Positions 1 to 6,039 of a stretch of 20,092 nt of DNA are shown piece after piece. Positions within the stretch are counted from its first letter, which is position 1, and each line of letters opens with the position of its first letter. A program made the position numbers and the translations under genes. The notes beneath the pieces are model-generated. The model saw only the letters and a program-made list of their open reading frames with translations, searched no databases and had not been told where the DNA came from. Origin of the DNA: an uncultured bacterium (GTDB taxonomy: Bacteria; Cyanobacteriota; Vampirovibrionia; Gastranaerophilales; Gastranaerophilaceae); contig CASELB010000119.1 in NCBI GenBank assembly GCA_949288685.1, positions 1 to 20,092 of the forward strand, written 5' to 3'.

Positions 1-56
1 TATGAGAAGATAAAGATTACATTATTATTAATTCCCCCAATACTATTTAACCAGCG

Positions 57-85
57 CCTGATTTTCAAAAATCAGGTTTTTTTTT
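57..85 (+). terminator. Rho-independent terminator of the upstream unit
   Basis: An inverted repeat (57-65 with 68-76; in practice a stem of about 7-8 bp with a short loop) is followed directly by nine T residues (77-85). It would end transcription of a plus-strand gene lying to the left of the window. The first 56 bases show no recognisable coding sequence: two plus frames hit stops at 3-5 and 11-13, and the third is open but unconvincing. Confidence 0.85.
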
Positions 86-124
86 GCTCTTTCTATGATA
101 TTATATTGTTAAGGAGAGCATGAC

Positions 125-715
125 ATGAGATTATGTATTTATCCGGGAACCTTTAATCCTATACACAATGTTCATCTGGCAATTGCCGAGTTTGCATTGA
201 GGTATTACAAGTTTGATACTATTCTCTTTATTCCGGCATATAAACCGCCTCATAAAGAGATTGATGATGAACTTGCTAATCACCGTTATAATATGGTAAA
301 ACTTGCAATTGAAGGAAATACACAATTTCAGATAAGTAATATTGAGTACCAGAACGAACGATTTTCATATACGTATTTTACCGTATTAGAATTGTACAAG
401 CGTTATAAGCCTGAAGGCAAAATTAATCTTCTTATCGGTACAGATGCTTTCCGGGAAATTGACGGCTGGAAATTTGCGGACGATTTAAAAAAGCAGGTAC
501 ACTTTATTGTGTATCCGCGGACTAAAAATTTTCACGAAAAGAATTTCCAACGTTTCACTGAATGGAATTATGACTATGAATTCGCACCGATGGAATTTAT
601 TGATTTATCTTCTACAGTGCTCAGGAGCAGAATTTATAAGGGCAAGCCTTGCAACGGAATTGTACCGGACAAAGTATTGAATTATATTAAAGAAAATGGA
701 CTTTACCAGGGATAA
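125..715 (+). CDS. nadD: Nicotinate-nucleotide adenylyltransferase
   Basis: Transfers AMP from ATP to nicotinate mononucleotide to make deamido-NAD, the penultimate step of NAD synthesis in the cytosol. The 196 residues match the usual family length. The nucleotidyltransferase N-terminus is visible (PGTFNPIHNVH, residues 7-17), as are IGTDAFREIDGW (104-115) and the C-terminal SSTxLR motif (162-167). Two signature positions differ from what I know of the family: FDP is FNP (N11), and HxGH is HxVH (V16 for Gly). The start is set by AGGAG at 112-116, 8 nt upstream; an ATG at 120 runs into a stop at once. The gene overlaps yqeK by 20 nt, so the two are surely co-expressed. A weak -10-like TATGAT lies at 94-99 but no convincing -35. 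NadD is favoured over the related CoaD/NadM because of the length and the SSTxLR motif. Confidence 0.93.
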   Translation: MRLCIYPGTFNPIHNVHLAIAEFALRYYKFDTILFIPAYKPPHKEIDDELANHRYNMVKLAIEGNTQFQISNIEYQNERFSYTYFTVLELYKRYKPEGKINLLIGTDAFREIDGWKFADDLKKQVHFIVYPRTKNFHEKNFQRFTEWNYDYEFAPMEFIDLSSTVLRSRIYKGKPCNGIVPDKVLNYIKENGLYQG

Positions 716-1286
716 AAATATAATAGATAAACTTAAACAATCACTTACACCTGAGAGATTTGAGCATTCAATTGGTGTTGCTGAAGAAGCTGTCTTTCTT
801 GCCGAAAAATACGGTGCTGATATTGAAAAAGCACGCATAGCAGGTCTTTTACACGATTGCGCAAAGTGTTTACCCAAAGAAAAATTACTCGATATTATTG
901 TTAAAAATCGCGATATCTGGGCAATTGATGAGTGTGAATTGCTTAATTATAAAACTTTTCACGCACCGGCAGGTGTTCTTGTTGCTGAAAAAGAGTACGG
1001 AATTAGTGACAAAGAAATTTTGTCTGCTATCAGGTGGCATACCCTCGGCAAAAAAGATATGACACTTCTTGAAAAAATAATATATCTTGCAGATAAAATT
1101 GAAAAAAGAACAAGACCCGCGGAATACAGAAAACAAATAGAAGGTTTCCTTGAAATGGATAACGGACTTGACAGAGCTATCCTTGAATCCTATAAACTCA
1201 CTATTAAAAGTCTGGTTGATAGAAACCTTGTAATTTGTTACCCGACTATTGATATTTATAATAGTTTACTTAAAGAATTTTACTAA
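696..1286 (+). CDS. yqeK: YqeK-family HD hydrolase (diadenosine tetraphosphatase)
   Basis: An HD-domain metal-dependent phosphohydrolase of 196 residues. The metal ligands are readable: H24 (RFEHSIGVAE), the H53-D54 pair followed by K57 (LLHDCAKC), then a RWHTLG segment and an ILYLADK-like segment (IIYLADKIE). Characterised YqeK proteins split symmetrical Ap4A into two ADP. The start codon lies inside nadD, 20 nt before its stop, with only a weak purine-rich stretch (AAAGAAA) ahead, so translation probably depends on coupling to nadD. The nadD-yqeK order is common in bacteria, but the usual next gene, rsfS (ribosome silencing factor), is absent here. Confidence 0.92.
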   Translation: MDFTRDKNIIDKLKQSLTPERFEHSIGVAEEAVFLAEKYGADIEKARIAGLLHDCAKCLPKEKLLDIIVKNRDIWAIDECELLNYKTFHAPAGVLVAEKEYGISDKEILSAIRWHTLGKKDMTLLEKIIYLADKIEKRTRPAEYRKQIEGFLEMDNGLDRAILESYKLTIKSLVDRNLVICYPTIDIYNSLLKEFY

Positions 1287-1292
1287 AATGAA

Positions 1293-1334
1293 CTTTTATC
1301 ATTTTATTTCGTTATATATATGAACTGATAAAAG
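1293..1334. repeat. 9-bp inverted repeat overlapping a ribosome binding site
   Basis: CTTTTATCA at 1293-1301 is repeated perfectly in inverted form as TGATAAAAG at 1326-1334, with 24 nt between. The right arm covers most of the AAAGGA ribosome binding site (1331-1336) of the next gene. It could be a leader hairpin or a protein-binding palindrome. It is AT-rich, so chance is not excluded. Confidence 0.4.
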
Positions 1335-1340
1335 GATGTT

Positions 1341-1658
1341 ATGAAAAGAAATTCTTTATTTAATCTGACATTATTAACGATTATGGCTGCCTGCTTGCCT
1401 GCTGCAGCGGACGTAAATTACTCTTTCAGTGTCTGTACAGGGTTTGGACCGCATGTTATGATTATGGATCCTTACACCTCAGGTTATTACTCACCTTTTT
1501 ATTTATACAACCGACCATACTATAGGAATTATTTATATTACGGAGGTGCTCCTTTTCTTGTTCTGCCTCCGCCGCGACCTTTACCTCCACCCGTGCAGTT
1601 AAAGCCAAAGCATCATCCGATAATACATCCCCACGGGCTTAAAAAGTTTCCAAAATAA
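1341..1658 (+). CDS. Small secreted Tyr/Pro-rich protein, unknown function
   Basis: Not a family I recognise. The 105 residues begin with a signal peptide (MKRN, hydrophobic 8-22, likely cut after AAA-23 before DVNYS). An alternative is lipoprotein processing at C18 (MAAC), but Met at -3 makes that less likely. The mature part holds 11 tyrosines in residues 27-67 and a proline/histidine-rich tail (PPPRPLPPP at 76-84, then KPKHHPIIHPH). It should be exported and largely unstructured, perhaps envelope- or surface-associated. AAAGGA at 1331-1336 precedes the ATG. It lies 54 nt after yqeK and is closed by its own terminator, so it may be its own unit or the tail of the nadD unit. Confidence 0.7.
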   Translation: MKRNSLFNLTLLTIMAACLPAAADVNYSFSVCTGFGPHVMIMDPYTSGYYSPFYLYNRPYYRNYLYYGGAPFLVLPPPRPLPPPVQLKPKHHPIIHPHGLKKFPK

Positions 1659-1700
1659 ATCATTCTCGCATTTATTCCACTCTTTATTTCAAAAATCCAT

Positions 1701-1723
1701 AAGCGGCTTTGCCGCTTTTTTTT
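1701..1723 (+). terminator. Rho-independent terminator between convergent genes
   Basis: A 7-bp stem, AAGCGGC (1701-1707) with GCCGCTT (1711-1717) and loop TTT, runs into an eight-T tract (1716-1723). It ends the plus-strand unit. It lies 4 nt beyond the trmD stop and may also help stop the convergent transcript, although the minus-strand side is not T-rich directly after the stem. Confidence 0.88.
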
Positions 1724-1727
1724 ATAA

Positions 1728-2399
1728 CTATTTTAATAAATCCGGTCTGCGAAGTTTTGTACGTACAATTTTTTGTTGGTATCTAAATTCTTCAATATCT
1801 TTATGGTTTCCGTTTAAGAGCACTTCCGGAACCTTATACCCCCGAAAATCCCGGGGTTTAGTATACTGAGGATATTCTAAAAGACCGTCTGCAAAACTAT
1901 CATCTTCCATTGATTCAATCTTACCAAGGGTCCCTTCAAGTCTGCGACTGACACTGTCAATAATACAAAGTGCTGGTAATTCCCCGCCGGTTAACACAAA
2001 ATCTCCTATAGAAATCTCCCGCGGCTTAATAATTTCTCTTATCCTTTCATCAAATCCTTCGTAATGACCGCACAGTAATATTAGCTGGTCATAATCGGCC
2101 AGTTCTCTGCAAATACTGTTATTAAACGGTTCACCCTGCGGGGTTAGCATAACTGTACAACTGTTTGTAAGTTTTTCAACATTCTCATAAGCATCCACAT
2201 AAGGCTGCGGCATTAATACCATACCTGCCCCGCCGCCATAAGGAGTATCATCTACCTTTTTATGTTTATTTAATGCAAAATCTCTGGGATTTATTGTATT
2301 AATTTCAATCACACCTGATTCAACGGCACGTTTCATAATACTATACTCAAAGTTAGCCGCAATCATTTCAGGGAAAAGCGTTAATATATCAAATCTCAT
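1728..2399 (-). CDS. trmD: tRNA (guanine-37-N1)-methyltransferase
   Basis: Methylates N1 of G37, next to the anticodon, using S-adenosylmethionine; this prevents +1 frameshifts. The 223 residues open with the family's MRFDILTLFPEM. DDTPYGGGAGM (50-60), LLCGHYEGFDERI (108-120), and ISIGDFVLTGGE (129-140) are visible; the last two line the SPOUT trefoil knot that binds SAM. The catalytic Asp region EDDSFADGLLEYPQYTKP (165-182) and the C-terminal NGNHKDIEEFR segment are intact. It overlaps rimM by 4 nt (ATGA at 2396-2399). In many bacteria rplS follows trmD; here the unit ends. Confidence 0.97.
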   Translation of the reverse strand: MRFDILTLFPEMIAANFEYSIMKRAVESGVIEINTINPRDFALNKHKKVDDTPYGGGAGMVLMPQPYVDAYENVEKLTNSCTVMLTPQGEPFNNSICRELADYDQLILLCGHYEGFDERIREIIKPREISIGDFVLTGGELPALCIIDSVSRRLEGTLGKIESMEDDSFADGLLEYPQYTKPRDFRGYKVPEVLLNGNHKDIEEFRYQQKIVRTKLRRPDLLK

Positions 2400-2908
2400 T
2401 CCAGTAGACCTTCCATATCAACAAGAGTAATTTTACGGGAATTTATATTAACCTCGGTTACAATAGCTTTTACAAAAGGAACAAGAGATATATTGCCGCT
2501 TTTTGTCTTTACTGAAAGCAAATCAGAAGCACCATTATTCGATACACCTGTAATTACACCTGAAAATTTATCATTTACATAAACTTCCATCCCAATCAGG
2601 TCATTTATTAAAAATTCATCGTCATCAAGATTTTCTTCCGCTTTGTCTTTTTCTACATATAGAACGCACCCCTTAAGAGGGATTATATCATTGATATTAT
2701 CAAATTCTTTAAATTTAGCAACAGCAGACTTGGGTGTAAATTTTACATACTGAAAAGTTGCAGGAATAAGAGAGTCTTCCGTTTCAATATAAACTTTGTC
2801 CAGTTTTTCGACCCAACTCTCACGACCTTTTGTATAGCCGAGTTTAAACTCACCTTTAACGCCGTGAAAATTTAAGATTTTACCAAAAGAGATATACTTA
2901 TTCTTCAT
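2396..2908 (-). CDS. rimM: 16S rRNA processing / 30S maturation protein RimM
   Basis: Assists assembly of the 30S subunit head by binding near protein S19 and 16S rRNA. The 170 residues match the family. The N-terminal RimM barrel begins with the usual form (ISFGKILNFHGVKGEFKL, about 6-23) and a PRC-barrel domain follows from about 95 (FLINDLIGMEVYVND). It starts 11 nt inside the 3' end of the zinc-ribbon gene and ends overlapping trmD, so translation of all three is likely coupled. The rimM-trmD pair is the classical one, but rpsP, its usual upstream neighbour, is missing. Confidence 0.95.
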   Translation of the reverse strand: MKNKYISFGKILNFHGVKGEFKLGYTKGRESWVEKLDKVYIETEDSLIPATFQYVKFTPKSAVAKFKEFDNINDIIPLKGCVLYVEKDKAEENLDDDEFLINDLIGMEVYVNDKFSGVITGVSNNGASDLLSVKTKSGNISLVPFVKAIVTEVNINSRKITLVDMEGLLE

Positions 2909-3890
2909 CTTTTACTTTTGGTTTTCTTCCTCTTTTAGGCTTTGCGGGAGCTTCTTCCGCAGCAACAGTCACCGGTTCCGGTTGGACATCAACAGTATCA
3001 ATAGGTTTTTCTTCAGAATTTGTTTTTTCTGCTTCCGTTTCTTTTTTTACCTTTTCAGGCCGCGGATGCTTAGGAACCATACAATCAGCCGGTTTATCGG
3101 CTCTGTCTTCATTCCATCTTTCCAGACCTAACTGAGCACGTACCAGTTTAATACCTACGTGAACACGCCATTCTTCCATTTTAAGCTGTGCCGCAATAAT
3201 TTTATGACAGCCTATAGGTGGTAACGGTAATAAAGGTTCATACAGGCTCTTAATAGCCATCATTTGATCCGGTGTTATTGCCAGCTTTCTCTTTGGAAAC
3301 GCAAGTTTCGGGAGCATCATTTTTTGTCTTATTAAATTAATCCCGAAAAATACTTTTTGCGGCTCTATACCGAGTTTTGCACCAATCATTTCATGCGCAT
3401 CCGGATTCGGAAGCGGCAGCATAGTTTTATATAATACTTCAATATTTTCTAATTGTTCTTTAGAAAGCAACAGTGGTTTTTGTTGTTTTTTAGACTTATT
3501 AAACGGTTTCCTGTTATTCTGGAATTTGTTATTACTTTGAAATCTGTTACGATTGTTTTGAAATCTGCCATCAGGTCTTCGAAAACCGCCCTGGGCATTA
3601 TCATGTCCTCTGTCATTATAGCGTTTTTGCTGATAATTATTGTCACGTCTGTAATCGTTTCTCTGACGTTGCTGGTAACCGCCCTGATTGTAATTGTTAT
3701 TGTTGTAACGCGGTCTGTCATAAGACGGTCTGTCATCACCTGCAGAATATGAACTATAGCTTTGGAGCGGTTTATCATCAGTTGATGTCTCACTCGATTT
3801 ATCAGCGTATAAACATTTTGGACAGATTACACGTTTGGGGTTTTTGGTCTCAAATTCAGCACCACACTTAATGCACTTGTTAATATACAT
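2898..3890 (-). CDS. Zinc-ribbon protein with low-complexity arm and duplicated domain, likely nucleic-acid-binding
   Basis: I do not recognise a named family. The 330 residues fall into clear parts: a zinc ribbon with C6, C9, C23 and C26; a disordered arm (about 41-138) made almost only of N, Q, R, Y, G, F, D and K; two copies of a domain of about 55 residues (140-193 and 203-256) that align without gaps at a shift of exactly 63 residues with 20 of 54 identical, including LPLP, GI and the final R; then an acidic/basic tail with an AT-hook-like KRGRKPK (319-325). Each repeat looks like three helices, the last one (QKVFFGINLIRQK) recalling a homeodomain-type recognition helix. RNA- or DNA-binding is inferred. 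AAGAGG at 3900-3905 precedes the ATG, and a good promoter lies upstream. It is first in an operon with rimM and trmD, which suggests a role linked to translation or ribosome assembly. Confidence 0.88.
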   Translation of the reverse strand: MYINKCIKCGAEFETKNPKRVICPKCLYADKSSETSTDDKPLQSYSSYSAGDDRPSYDRPRYNNNNYNQGGYQQRQRNDYRRDNNYQQKRYNDRGHDNAQGGFRRPDGRFQNNRNRFQSNNKFQNNRKPFNKSKKQQKPLLLSKEQLENIEVLYKTMLPLPNPDAHEMIGAKLGIEPQKVFFGINLIRQKMMLPKLAFPKRKLAITPDQMMAIKSLYEPLLPLPPIGCHKIIAAQLKMEEWRVHVGIKLVRAQLGLERWNEDRADKPADCMVPKHPRPEKVKKETEAEKTNSEEKPIDTVDVQPEPVTVAAEEAPAKPKRGRKPKVKDEE

Positions 3891-3899
3891 AAATAAAAG

Positions 3900-3905
3900 C
3901 CTCTT
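3900..3905 (-). promoter_or_regulatory. Ribosome binding site of the zinc-ribbon gene
   Basis: AAGAGG on the minus strand lies 9 nt before the ATG at 3890 and supports that start. Confidence 0.6.
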
Positions 3906-3978
3906 AATTACTTAGGTTGTGAAAATAAATACTTAACTAATAACTTAATAAATACTCCTCAATAAGTGGATATAGATA

Positions 3979-4006
3979 ATTATAATACAATTATAAACCT
4001 AAGCAA
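3979..4006 (-). promoter_or_regulatory. Promoter of the zinc-ribbon/rimM/trmD operon
   Basis: On the minus strand TTGCTT (4001-4006) and a perfect TATAAT (3979-3984) are 16 nt apart, the form of a housekeeping sigma-70 promoter. The inferred transcript would carry a leader of about 80 nt before the ATG at 3890, long enough for regulation, though I see no known riboswitch in it. Confidence 0.65.
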
Positions 4007-4038
4007 GCCTTAAATCAAGTGTTTTAATAAAAATTAAT

Positions 4039-4074
4039 AAAAAAGAGCCGCATATTGTCTTTAATAAGCGGCTC
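4039..4074 (-). terminator. Rho-independent terminator of the Cys-rich gene
   Basis: On the minus strand GAGCCGC (4068-4074) pairs with GCGGCTC (4045-4051) across a 16-nt loop and is followed by six T (4039-4044). It begins 7 nt beyond the stop codon of the Cys-rich gene and also separates it from the next operon's promoter. Confidence 0.88.
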
Positions 4075-4081
4075 AAATCTG

Positions 4082-4378
4082 CTATTTAATACTGTTTCTG
4101 TGTTGCATTTGATTTTGCAGCTGATCACAGGCATCGCACGGTGCCGGCGGAGCAGCGGGACACGGGCACGCCTCTTCACATTTTGGCGCACAGTCGCAGT
4201 CATTCTTTTTACAAGGATCACATTCTTTTTGACATTTACATTTGTCTTTCGCGCATTCACACTTGGGGCATGTTCCCCAGTTTGCGGGATTTAAATATTT
4301 CCAGTCAAATGCATGTGACGCTTGTGCGGAAAATGCTAAAACAGATAAAATACCTAATACTGATAATGTTTTTTTCAT
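4082..4378 (-). CDS. Secreted cysteine-rich, metallothionein-like protein
   Basis: No named family is evident. The 98 residues start with a clean signal peptide (KKTLSVLGILSVLAFSAQASHA, cut near residue 23), then a short aromatic stretch (FDWKYLNPANWG, 24-35). Fourteen cysteines are packed into residues 37-84, almost all as CxC or CxxC pairs mixed with K, D, E and P. The density resembles metallothioneins, so binding of soft metals outside the cytoplasm is a reasonable inference; a disulfide-knotted structural protein is the alternative. A very strong AGGAGG (4384-4389) stands 5 nt before the ATG, pointing to high expression. It is monocistronic, with its own terminator. Many cysteines in an anaerobe's envelope would stay reduced unless an oxidant is present, which favours metal binding. 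Confidence 0.8.
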   Translation of the reverse strand: MKKTLSVLGILSVLAFSAQASHAFDWKYLNPANWGTCPKCECAKDKCKCQKECDPCKKNDCDCAPKCEEACPCPAAPPAPCDACDQLQNQMQHRNSIK

Positions 4379-4424
4379 TATTCCCTCCTTTATACAAGGA
4401 GTTTATAGGAGTTTTAAAAATTTT

Positions 4425-4444
4425 TATATCCCCGCCGGGATATA
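4425..4444 (-). terminator. Hairpin after tlyA, possible weak terminator
   Basis: A perfect 8-bp inverted repeat (TATATCCC / GGGATATA, loop of four) lies 17 nt past the tlyA stop. On the minus strand it is followed by four A then five T, so the T tract does not abut the stem; termination is possible but not certain. It stands between tlyA and the Cys-rich gene. Confidence 0.4.
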
Positions 4445-4460
4445 ATACAAGGGTAATTAT

Positions 4461-5270
4461 TTAATCTAATGTCTCATGTGCTGTTTTTACAACAAAATCA
4501 ACATTTACAGGCACATTTTCTCCGCCTGTTCCAAAATAAATTAAATATTCGATGTTCCCTGCCGGACCTTTAATTGATGAATGGGTTAGCCCGAAAATAT
4601 TAAAATTTAAATTATTTACGCACTCACAAACATTTTTTATTACACTTATATGCGTATCTCTGTTTTTTACAACGCCGCCTTTTTCTACCTGCTCTTTTCC
4701 TGCTTCAAATTGCGGCTTTATAAGACAGATATATTCCTGTTTCTCATCTGATAATAACGTTTTTATATTAGGCAAAACTTTTTCTAATGATATAAATGAA
4801 AGATCAGATACGCATAAATCAGGTAAAACATCCCCTTCTGTATAAATGTCGTCTCTTGTACAGATTTTTAGATTAGTTTTTTCAACAACTTTTACTCTGG
4901 TATCATTTCTTAATTTCCAATCTATTTGACCGTATCCGACATCAACAGCGTAAACAAAAACAGCACCGCGCTGTAAAAGGCAGTCCGTAAAACCGCCTGT
5001 TGAAGCTCCGGCATCAAGACATATTCTGCCGGATGGTGAAAAATTGAATGTATCGAGTGCTTTTTGCAGTTTAAATCCGCCTCTTGAAACATAGGGCATG
5101 CTTTTTACGGAGTACTCATACTCTTTTGATAAATCAATCTGATATCCGGACTTTGTAACTGTTTCACCGTTGACTTTAACCGAACCAGCAAGGATAGCTG
5201 CAGAGGCTTTACTCTTTGTTTCAAAATACCCTAAATCACTTAAAACTTTATCAAGCCGCTCTTTTTTCAT
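4461..5270 (-). CDS. tlyA: TlyA-type rRNA 2'-O-methyltransferase
   Basis: Uses SAM to methylate ribose 2'-OH of cytidines in 16S and/or 23S rRNA, a change linked in other bacteria to capreomycin sensitivity. The 269 residues contain an S4 RNA-binding domain (about 4-50) and a FtsJ-like Rossmann methyltransferase domain. Visible motifs are VSRGG (61-65), the SAM-binding loop DAGASTGGFTD (86-96), VDVGYGQ (109-115), the SDLSFISL motif and LIKPQFEAG with the catalytic-type Lys. The ATG overlaps the tatD stop by 4 nt. It is the last gene of the mutS2-tatD-tlyA operon. Confidence 0.94.
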   Translation of the reverse strand: MKKERLDKVLSDLGYFETKSKASAAILAGSVKVNGETVTKSGYQIDLSKEYEYSVKSMPYVSRGGFKLQKALDTFNFSPSGRICLDAGASTGGFTDCLLQRGAVFVYAVDVGYGQIDWKLRNDTRVKVVEKTNLKICTRDDIYTEGDVLPDLCVSDLSFISLEKVLPNIKTLLSDEKQEYICLIKPQFEAGKEQVEKGGVVKNRDTHISVIKNVCECVNNLNFNIFGLTHSSIKGPAGNIEYLIYFGTGGENVPVNVDFVVKTAHETLD

Positions 5271-6025
5271 ATATTGAATACCTTTTCTGCATTACGTGTA
5301 GTAACTTCAGCAATTTCTTCGAGTGAAATCCCCCTTAATTTTGCTATTTCTTCTGCTGTATATTTTATATATGCCGGCTGATTTTCTTTTCCCCTATAAG
5401 GTACAGGCGCCAAATACGGGGCATCTGTTTCCAACAAAAGCCTGTCAAGCGGAACTTCACTTGCGACTTTTTTAAGCGTATCCGCCTTTTTAAAGGTTAC
5501 AATTCCGCCGATTGCGATATAATAGCCCCTTTCAACAACTTTTTTCATAAAATCGATATCGCCTGAAAAGCAATGAAACACTATTTGTGAAGATTTGTTA
5601 TATTTATCAATAATTTCAAGTGTATCATTATGCGCCTCTCTGTCATGAACAGTTATCGGCAATTTTAACCTGTTTGCAATCTCAATTTGCTTTATAAATA
5701 CTTCTTTTTGTTTGTCTACAAAACTTTTATCCCAGTAATAATCAAGTCCTATTTCGCCGATACCGACGCATTTCGGATGTCTTGCAAGTTCCGTTATTAA
5801 TTCCAAGCATTCATCAGACCATTTTTCTGCCTCTGACGGAAATACACCTAATTCAAAAAATATATTTTTAAAACGCTCAGCAATTTCGACAACCGGAGCA
5901 AAGCCTTCCGGCTCAATTCCCGGAATAATAATTCTGCTGACATTATTTTCTGCTGCCTGTTCAATATAATATTCGGCATACCCTTCAAGCATATCAATAT
6001 GTGCGTGTGTATCAACCAGTTCCAT
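5267..6025 (-). CDS. tatD: TatD-family metal-dependent DNase
   Basis: A TIM-barrel metallohydrolase of the TatD family (3'-5' exonuclease acting on DNA, and in some cases D-aminoacyl-tRNA deacylase). Motifs in order: VDTHAHID near the N-terminus (first two metal His), GEIGLDYYW (metal Glu), TVHDREAH, VFHCFSGD, and LLETDAPYLAP (metal Asp). I chose the ATG at 6025 because GGAGAG (6033-6038) lies 7 nt before it, and because TatD proteins begin only a few residues before the DTHxH motif; this gives 252 residues. A GTG at 6040, overlapping the mutS2 stop, would add five residues (MERTL) but has no visible ribosome binding site. It overlaps tlyA by 4 nt. Confidence 0.94.
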   Translation of the reverse strand: MELVDTHAHIDMLEGYAEYYIEQAAENNVSRIIIPGIEPEGFAPVVEIAERFKNIFFELGVFPSEAEKWSDECLELITELARHPKCVGIGEIGLDYYWDKSFVDKQKEVFIKQIEIANRLKLPITVHDREAHNDTLEIIDKYNKSSQIVFHCFSGDIDFMKKVVERGYYIAIGGIVTFKKADTLKKVASEVPLDRLLLETDAPYLAPVPYRGKENQPAYIKYTAEEIAKLRGISLEEIAEVTTRNAEKVFNI

Positions 6026-6039
6026 TAAAGTTCTCTCCA

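Noticed and set aside
1..56. C-terminal end of an upstream gene
   Set aside because: One plus frame is open into the terminator and two stop within 13 bases; the translations have no recognisable features, so no gene end can be assigned.
3453..3752. A 99-codon plus-strand reading frame opposite the zinc-ribbon gene
   Set aside because: It is the antisense of the low-complexity arm; its Val/Ile-rich composition is the direct result of Asn/Asp/Tyr codons on the other strand, and it has no ribosome binding site or family match.
3891..4023. A riboswitch or tRNA-like structure in the leader of the zinc-ribbon operon
   Set aside because: The leader is nearly pure A/T with no stable long stems or conserved riboswitch core that I can recognise.
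4441..4446. TATAAT on the plus strand before 4460 as a promoter
   Set aside because: It overlaps the right arm of the tlyA hairpin, and no plus-strand gene follows until 8458.
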